Positions 6,779 to 9,642 of a stretch of DNA of 9,642 bases are shown in pieces. The translations under genes and the position numbers were made by a program. Source of the DNA: CADEGZ01 sp035443705 (lineage in GTDB: Bacteria > Pseudomonadota > Gammaproteobacteria > UBA6186 > Azoamicaceae); contig DAORSV010000057.1 in NCBI GenBank assembly GCA_035443705.1, positions 1 to 9,642 on the forward strand, given 5' to 3'. Numbering within the stretch: position 1 is the stretch's first letter; each line of letters starts with the position of its first letter. The notes under the pieces are model-generated. The model was not told where the DNA came from. It did not search any database and worked only from the letters and a program-made list of their open reading frames with translations.

Positions 6779-6807
6779 ATTTTAGGCCATGGGTTGCTTT
6801 CGTACAA
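6779..6807 (-). promoter_or_regulatory. Candidate promoter of the hypothetical gene
   Basis: On the minus strand a -35-like TTGTAC (6802-6807) is separated by 17 nt from a -10-like TAAAAT (6779-6784, five of six matches to consensus). The leader to the ATG at 6739 would be about 30 nt. The -35 match is weak (three of six), so this is a prediction only. Confidence 0.35.
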
Positions 6808-6822
6808 TAGGCCTAATAGAAT
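6794..6822 (+). promoter_or_regulatory. proS: Candidate promoter of proS
   Basis: A -35-like TTGCTT (6794-6799) and a -10-like TAGAAT (6817-6822, five of six matches) are 17 nt apart. The leader to the ATG at 6872 would be about 43 nt. The element interleaves with the divergent promoter candidate of the hypothetical gene: the two -35 boxes lie two nt apart. Prediction only. Confidence 0.35.
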
Positions 6823-6871
6823 AATCGCTAGTGTTAAATTAGATGACCCACTTAATAAACTAGGATGATAT

Positions 6872-8584
6872 ATGCGCGTTTCTCAACTTTTAATGACAAC
6901 CTTAAAAGAATCCCCTAATGATGCGGAAATTGTTAGCCATAAACTGATGCTGAGAGCGGGTCTTATCCGAAAGCTCGCCTCTGGCTTATATACCTGGTTA
7001 CCGCTCGGCCTGCGTGTAGTACGCAATGTAGAGCGCATTATACGAGAAGAAATGAATCGCATTGGTGCTCAAGAAATTCTCATGCCAGCCGTGCAACCGG
7101 CAGAGCTCTGGCAAGAAACAGAACGCTGGGAACAATTCGGACCACAGCTTTTAAAAATTGTTGATCGCCATAAACGCGCTTTTTGCTTTGGTCCTACACA
7201 TGAAGAAGTCATTACAGATTTAGTGAGGCGTGAATTAAAAAGCTATAAACAATTACCGCTATCGCTCTATCAAATCCAAATGAAATTCAGAGATGAAATT
7301 CGTCCGCGCTTTGGTGTGATGCGCGCACGCGAATTTTTAATGAAAGATGCTTATTCTTTTCACATTGACAAGGCCTCTCTACAAAACACCTATCAACAAT
7401 TTTTTGATGCTTACAACAAGATATTTACAAGCTTGGGACTTACTTTTCGCGCTGTTTTAGCGGATACGGGCAGTATTGGTGGAAGTACCTCGCATGAATT
7501 CCATGTTTTAGCAGATTCTGGCGAAGATCTTCTCGCCTACAGCGATCAAAGCGACTATGCCGCGAACGTAGAAATGGCAGAATCCTTGCTACCAACAGAA
7601 AATCCTACAACAGCGATAGAAACATTATCCTTTGTAACAACGCCCACTATAAAATCCGTAGATGCACAAGCCGCTCATCTAAAAGTGGAAACGAAAAAAA
7701 TCTTAAAGACGCTTTTAGTTCGAGGCAAGACGGAACAGCATCCGATTGTAGCACTCTTGGTGCGCGGTGATCACGAACTGAATCCCATTAAAGCCGAAAA
7801 GCATGCTTTAGTCGCAACACCTTTTACAATGATCAGCGTTGAAGAAGTGCAAACACTCGCACATTGTGGACCTGGATTTGTAGGGCCTAAGGGACTCGAT
7901 ATTCCACTTATTGCAGATCCGGCCGTACTAACCATGGCTAATTTTATTTGCGGTGCCAACAAAGACGATACCCACTATTCGGGATTTAATTGGGATCGCG
8001 ATTGCCAAGCACCTAATGTTGCTGATCTCCGCAAGGTACAGGCAGGCGATTTAAGCCCCGATGGAAAAGGCACTTTGCAGCTCACTCGCGGCATCGAAGT
8101 CGGCCACATTTTTCAACTCGGCGACAAATACAGCCAAGCCATGAATGCAAGCGTTTTAGATGAATCCGGGCAATCCAAAACCTTGATGATGGGATGTTAT
8201 GGCATTGGCGTAACCCGTATTGTCGCTGCCGCCATCGAACAACATCACGATGACAAAGGCATTATCTGGCCAGCCGCTATGGCACCCTTTCAGGTAATTT
8301 TAATCCCGATTGGATTTGCGACATCTACTACGGTAAAAACCACAACAGAAACACTGTATCAAGCACTTATCGATGCGGGTATAGATGTCTTATTGGACGA
8401 TCGTGAAGAACGCCCAGGGGTTATGTTTGCTGATGCAGAATTAATTGGCATTCCGCACCGTGTGGTTATTAGCGAGAAAAATCTGGCCGCTGGCAATTTA
8501 GAATACAAAGGAAGACGAGATACAACAGCAAAAGCAATCCCACAATCCGAGATTATCCGATTTTTAAAAGACAATGGAGACTGA
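6872..8584 (+). CDS. proS: Prolyl-tRNA synthetase (bacterial type, with editing domain)
   Basis: ProRS attaches proline to tRNA-Pro in the cytoplasm. The 570 residues match the long bacterial form (E. coli 572). In order: the class II catalytic core with motif 2 around FRDEIRPRFGVMRAREF (139-155); the inserted editing (INS) domain at about 225-405, with K279 in KTLLV, the GDHELN motif at 299-304 and H368, matching residues used to clear mischarged alanine; then motif 3 GCYGIGVTR (441-449); and the C-terminal anticodon-binding domain from about 470 (DDREERPGVMFADAELIGIP). AGGAT at 6862-6866 precedes the ATG. It is a housekeeping gene, apparently monocistronic, with its own upstream region and no link to SUF apart from position. 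Nothing is missing. Confidence 0.98.
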   Translation: MRVSQLLMTTLKESPNDAEIVSHKLMLRAGLIRKLASGLYTWLPLGLRVVRNVERIIREEMNRIGAQEILMPAVQPAELWQETERWEQFGPQLLKIVDRHKRAFCFGPTHEEVITDLVRRELKSYKQLPLSLYQIQMKFRDEIRPRFGVMRAREFLMKDAYSFHIDKASLQNTYQQFFDAYNKIFTSLGLTFRAVLADTGSIGGSTSHEFHVLADSGEDLLAYSDQSDYAANVEMAESLLPTENPTTAIETLSFVTTPTIKSVDAQAAHLKVETKKILKTLLVRGKTEQHPIVALLVRGDHELNPIKAEKHALVATPFTMISVEEVQTLAHCGPGFVGPKGLDIPLIADPAVLTMANFICGANKDDTHYSGFNWDRDCQAPNVADLRKVQAGDLSPDGKGTLQLTRGIEVGHIFQLGDKYSQAMNASVLDESGQSKTLMMGCYGIGVTRIVAAAIEQHHDDKGIIWPAAMAPFQVILIPIGFATSTTVKTTTETLYQALIDAGIDVLLDDREERPGVMFADAELIGIPHRVVISEKNLAAGNLEYKGRRDTTAKAIPQSEIIRFLKDNGD

Positions 8585-8702
8585 TCCTTATCGTTAATCA
8601 TACTGTTTTTTTATACACTATTTTTTCGTTTTTTTCGCTATACTGCTCACTGAATTTTATGGTACAATCGAGTTCTTCCACACTAAGAGTAGAGGTCAAT
8701 CG
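8585..8702 (+). other. AT-rich spacer between proS and the transporter gene
   Basis: This 118-nt spacer is rich in T, with runs at 8605-8611, 8621-8626 and 8629-8635; the last two form a near-direct repeat of T6-7 followed by CG. I find no GC-rich stem ahead of the T runs, so a classical intrinsic terminator for proS is not supported. The 3' half holds the promoter and ribosome binding site of the transporter gene. Confidence 0.5.
8660..8668 (+). promoter_or_regulatory. Extended -10 promoter candidate of the transporter gene
   Basis: TGGTACAAT combines the extended -10 TGn motif with a hexamer matching TATAAT at five of six positions. No good -35 hexamer is found at 16-18 nt, which extended -10 promoters can tolerate. 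Transcription would begin near 8675, with AGAGGT (8691-8696) as ribosome binding site six nt before the ATG at 8703. Confidence 0.45.
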
Positions 8703-9635
8703 ATGTTTTTAACCATCGTACTGTATGCCTTATTTGCAAGCTTATTTGGCCTTAGCAAAGATACCTTAAATTACAGCGAACCTTTCTTTTTGATTGGATC
8801 ACGGATGTTATTTGCGGGTCTTCTCTTATTAACCCATCAATTTTTTTACAATCGCAAAGCCTTTCAGATTAAGTTTTCGCATCTTAAATCCTTATTGTTA
8901 CTCAGCTTTTTTTGTATCTACCTTACCAATGCTGCCGAAATTTGGGGAATTCAGCATATGGTTTCCGCAAAAGCGTGTTTAATTTATAGTCTTTCACCCT
9001 TTATCGCCGCAGTGGTTGCATACATCGTCTTAAAAGAAACCTTATCCAAAAAGAAATGGATTGGACTTTTAATTGGTTTTACAGGCCTTATCCCGATTTT
9101 TATGACACAATCCACTTCAGAAGTCACATCAAACGAAACCGGATTTTTTTCATTAGCCAATGTCGCTGTTCTTGTAGCTGTGTTTGGCACCATCTGCAGC
9201 GTCTACGGTTGGACTTTATTAAAGAAAGTCGTTAGCGAATATAACTATACACCGCTCATGGCAAATGGCATTAGTATGACCATAGGCGGTACGATGGCAT
9301 TAATGCACTCTTATGTCACTGGCGAAGCTTGGAACCCCATTCCTGTAACTGATTTTGGTCCTTTCCTTCAAAACAGTTTACTCATGTGTTTAATTTCCAA
9401 TATCGTATGTTACAACTTATACGGACATTTACTCAAACGTTATACAGCAACTTTTATGTCATTTGCAGGGCTCATCACGCCTTTCTTTGCCTCGTTCTTT
9501 GGCTGGTATTTCTTGGGCGAAACCATTACCTGGCATTATTTTGCCTCAATCATCGTATTTTCTATAGGTTTAACCATTTTTTACCAAGAAGAACTTCAGC
9601 GCGAAAAATTATTTGTTGCGCCAGAAACGATATAG
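8703..9635 (+). CDS. EamA/DMT-family inner-membrane transporter
   Basis: A 310-residue, strongly hydrophobic protein with about ten predicted membrane helices (near 2-17, 27-47, 61-80, 89-109, 118-135, 149-171, 183-203, 221-245, 250-270, 275-293) and short ends, the drug/metabolite transporter (EamA) design. The family's internal duplication is visible: SPFIAAVVAYIVLKETLSKK at 98-117 is mirrored by TPFFASFFGWYFLGETITWH at 259-278, each with the helix-P-helix-ETL/ETI pattern. EamA proteins move small metabolites or amino acids across the inner membrane, and members in intracellular bacteria include nucleotide-cofactor importers. The substrate cannot be read from sequence. The ATG at 8703 has AGAGGT six nt upstream and an extended -10 box behind it. 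It is likely transcribed separately from proS; nothing follows before the window end. Confidence 0.88.
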   Translation: MFLTIVLYALFASLFGLSKDTLNYSEPFFLIGSRMLFAGLLLLTHQFFYNRKAFQIKFSHLKSLLLLSFFCIYLTNAAEIWGIQHMVSAKACLIYSLSPFIAAVVAYIVLKETLSKKKWIGLLIGFTGLIPIFMTQSTSEVTSNETGFFSLANVAVLVAVFGTICSVYGWTLLKKVVSEYNYTPLMANGISMTIGGTMALMHSYVTGEAWNPIPVTDFGPFLQNSLLMCLISNIVCYNLYGHLLKRYTATFMSFAGLITPFFASFFGWYFLGETITWHYFASIIVFSIGLTIFYQEELQREKLFVAPETI

Positions 9636-9642
9636 CTCTCGT

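Noticed and set aside
6740..6871. PmrA-like TTAA boxes upstream of the orphan gene
   Set aside because: TTAA occurrences at about 6776 and 6852 lack the tandem spacing expected of a PmrA site, and TTAA is common in AT-rich intergenic DNA.
8599..8640. T-rich run after proS as an intrinsic terminator
   Set aside because: There are several T tracts, but no stable GC-rich stem directly before any of them.
1..9642. A novel defence, CRISPR, phage or other mobile system
   Set aside because: All recognisable genes are housekeeping or Fe-S assembly genes. There are no spaced direct repeats, integrase, transposase or toxin-antitoxin signatures.

Overview
The window is about 9.6 kb of AT-rich bacterial DNA. 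It is dominated by a complete SUF iron-sulfur cluster assembly operon on the + strand: an Rrf2-family regulator, then sufB, sufC, sufD, sufS, a SufU-type scaffold/sulfurtransferase gene and a sufT-like DUF59 gene. The best guess for the host is a low-GC gammaproteobacterium of the Legionellales (Coxiella, Rickettsiella, Legionella and relatives). That rests on E. coli-like SufB/C/D sequences combined with a regulator-B-C-D-S-U-T gene order, and is inference rather than proof.

Layout. Positions 1-73 hold a putative promoter and an IscR type-1-like operator. The regulator (74-544, GTG start) overlaps sufB (531-1991) by 14 nt. A 127-nt gap follows, almost filled by a 95-nt palindrome with a perfect 28-bp stem. 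Then come sufC (2119-2895), sufD (2905-4188), sufS (4178-5452), sufU (5470-5940) and sufT (5937-6260), each overlapping or within 17 nt of the next. The end of sufS is written through a REP-like repeat, which gives the enzyme a non-homologous tail. An unrecognised helical protein gene (6257-6739, - strand) meets sufT tail to tail, with the two stop codons overlapping. It diverges from proS (6872-8584, prolyl-tRNA synthetase) across a 132-nt region with two plausible back-to-back promoters. The window ends with an EamA/DMT-type ten-helix membrane transporter gene (8703-9635).

How the genes work together. SufS takes sulfur from cysteine and probably passes it to SufU. SufB, SufC and SufD form the ATP-driven scaffold where the cluster is built. 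SufT belongs to a family that helps mature client proteins. The Rrf2 regulator has three cysteines spaced like those of IscR, so it probably senses cluster status and controls its own operon through the operator at 28-52. No SufE or SufA gene is present here. proS and the transporter look functionally unrelated to SUF. I see no mobile gene, tRNA, rRNA or CRISPR array. The unusual content is small: the sufB-sufC palindrome, the repeat-derived SufS tail, the operator, and the orphan helical protein with a glutamate-rich C-terminus.
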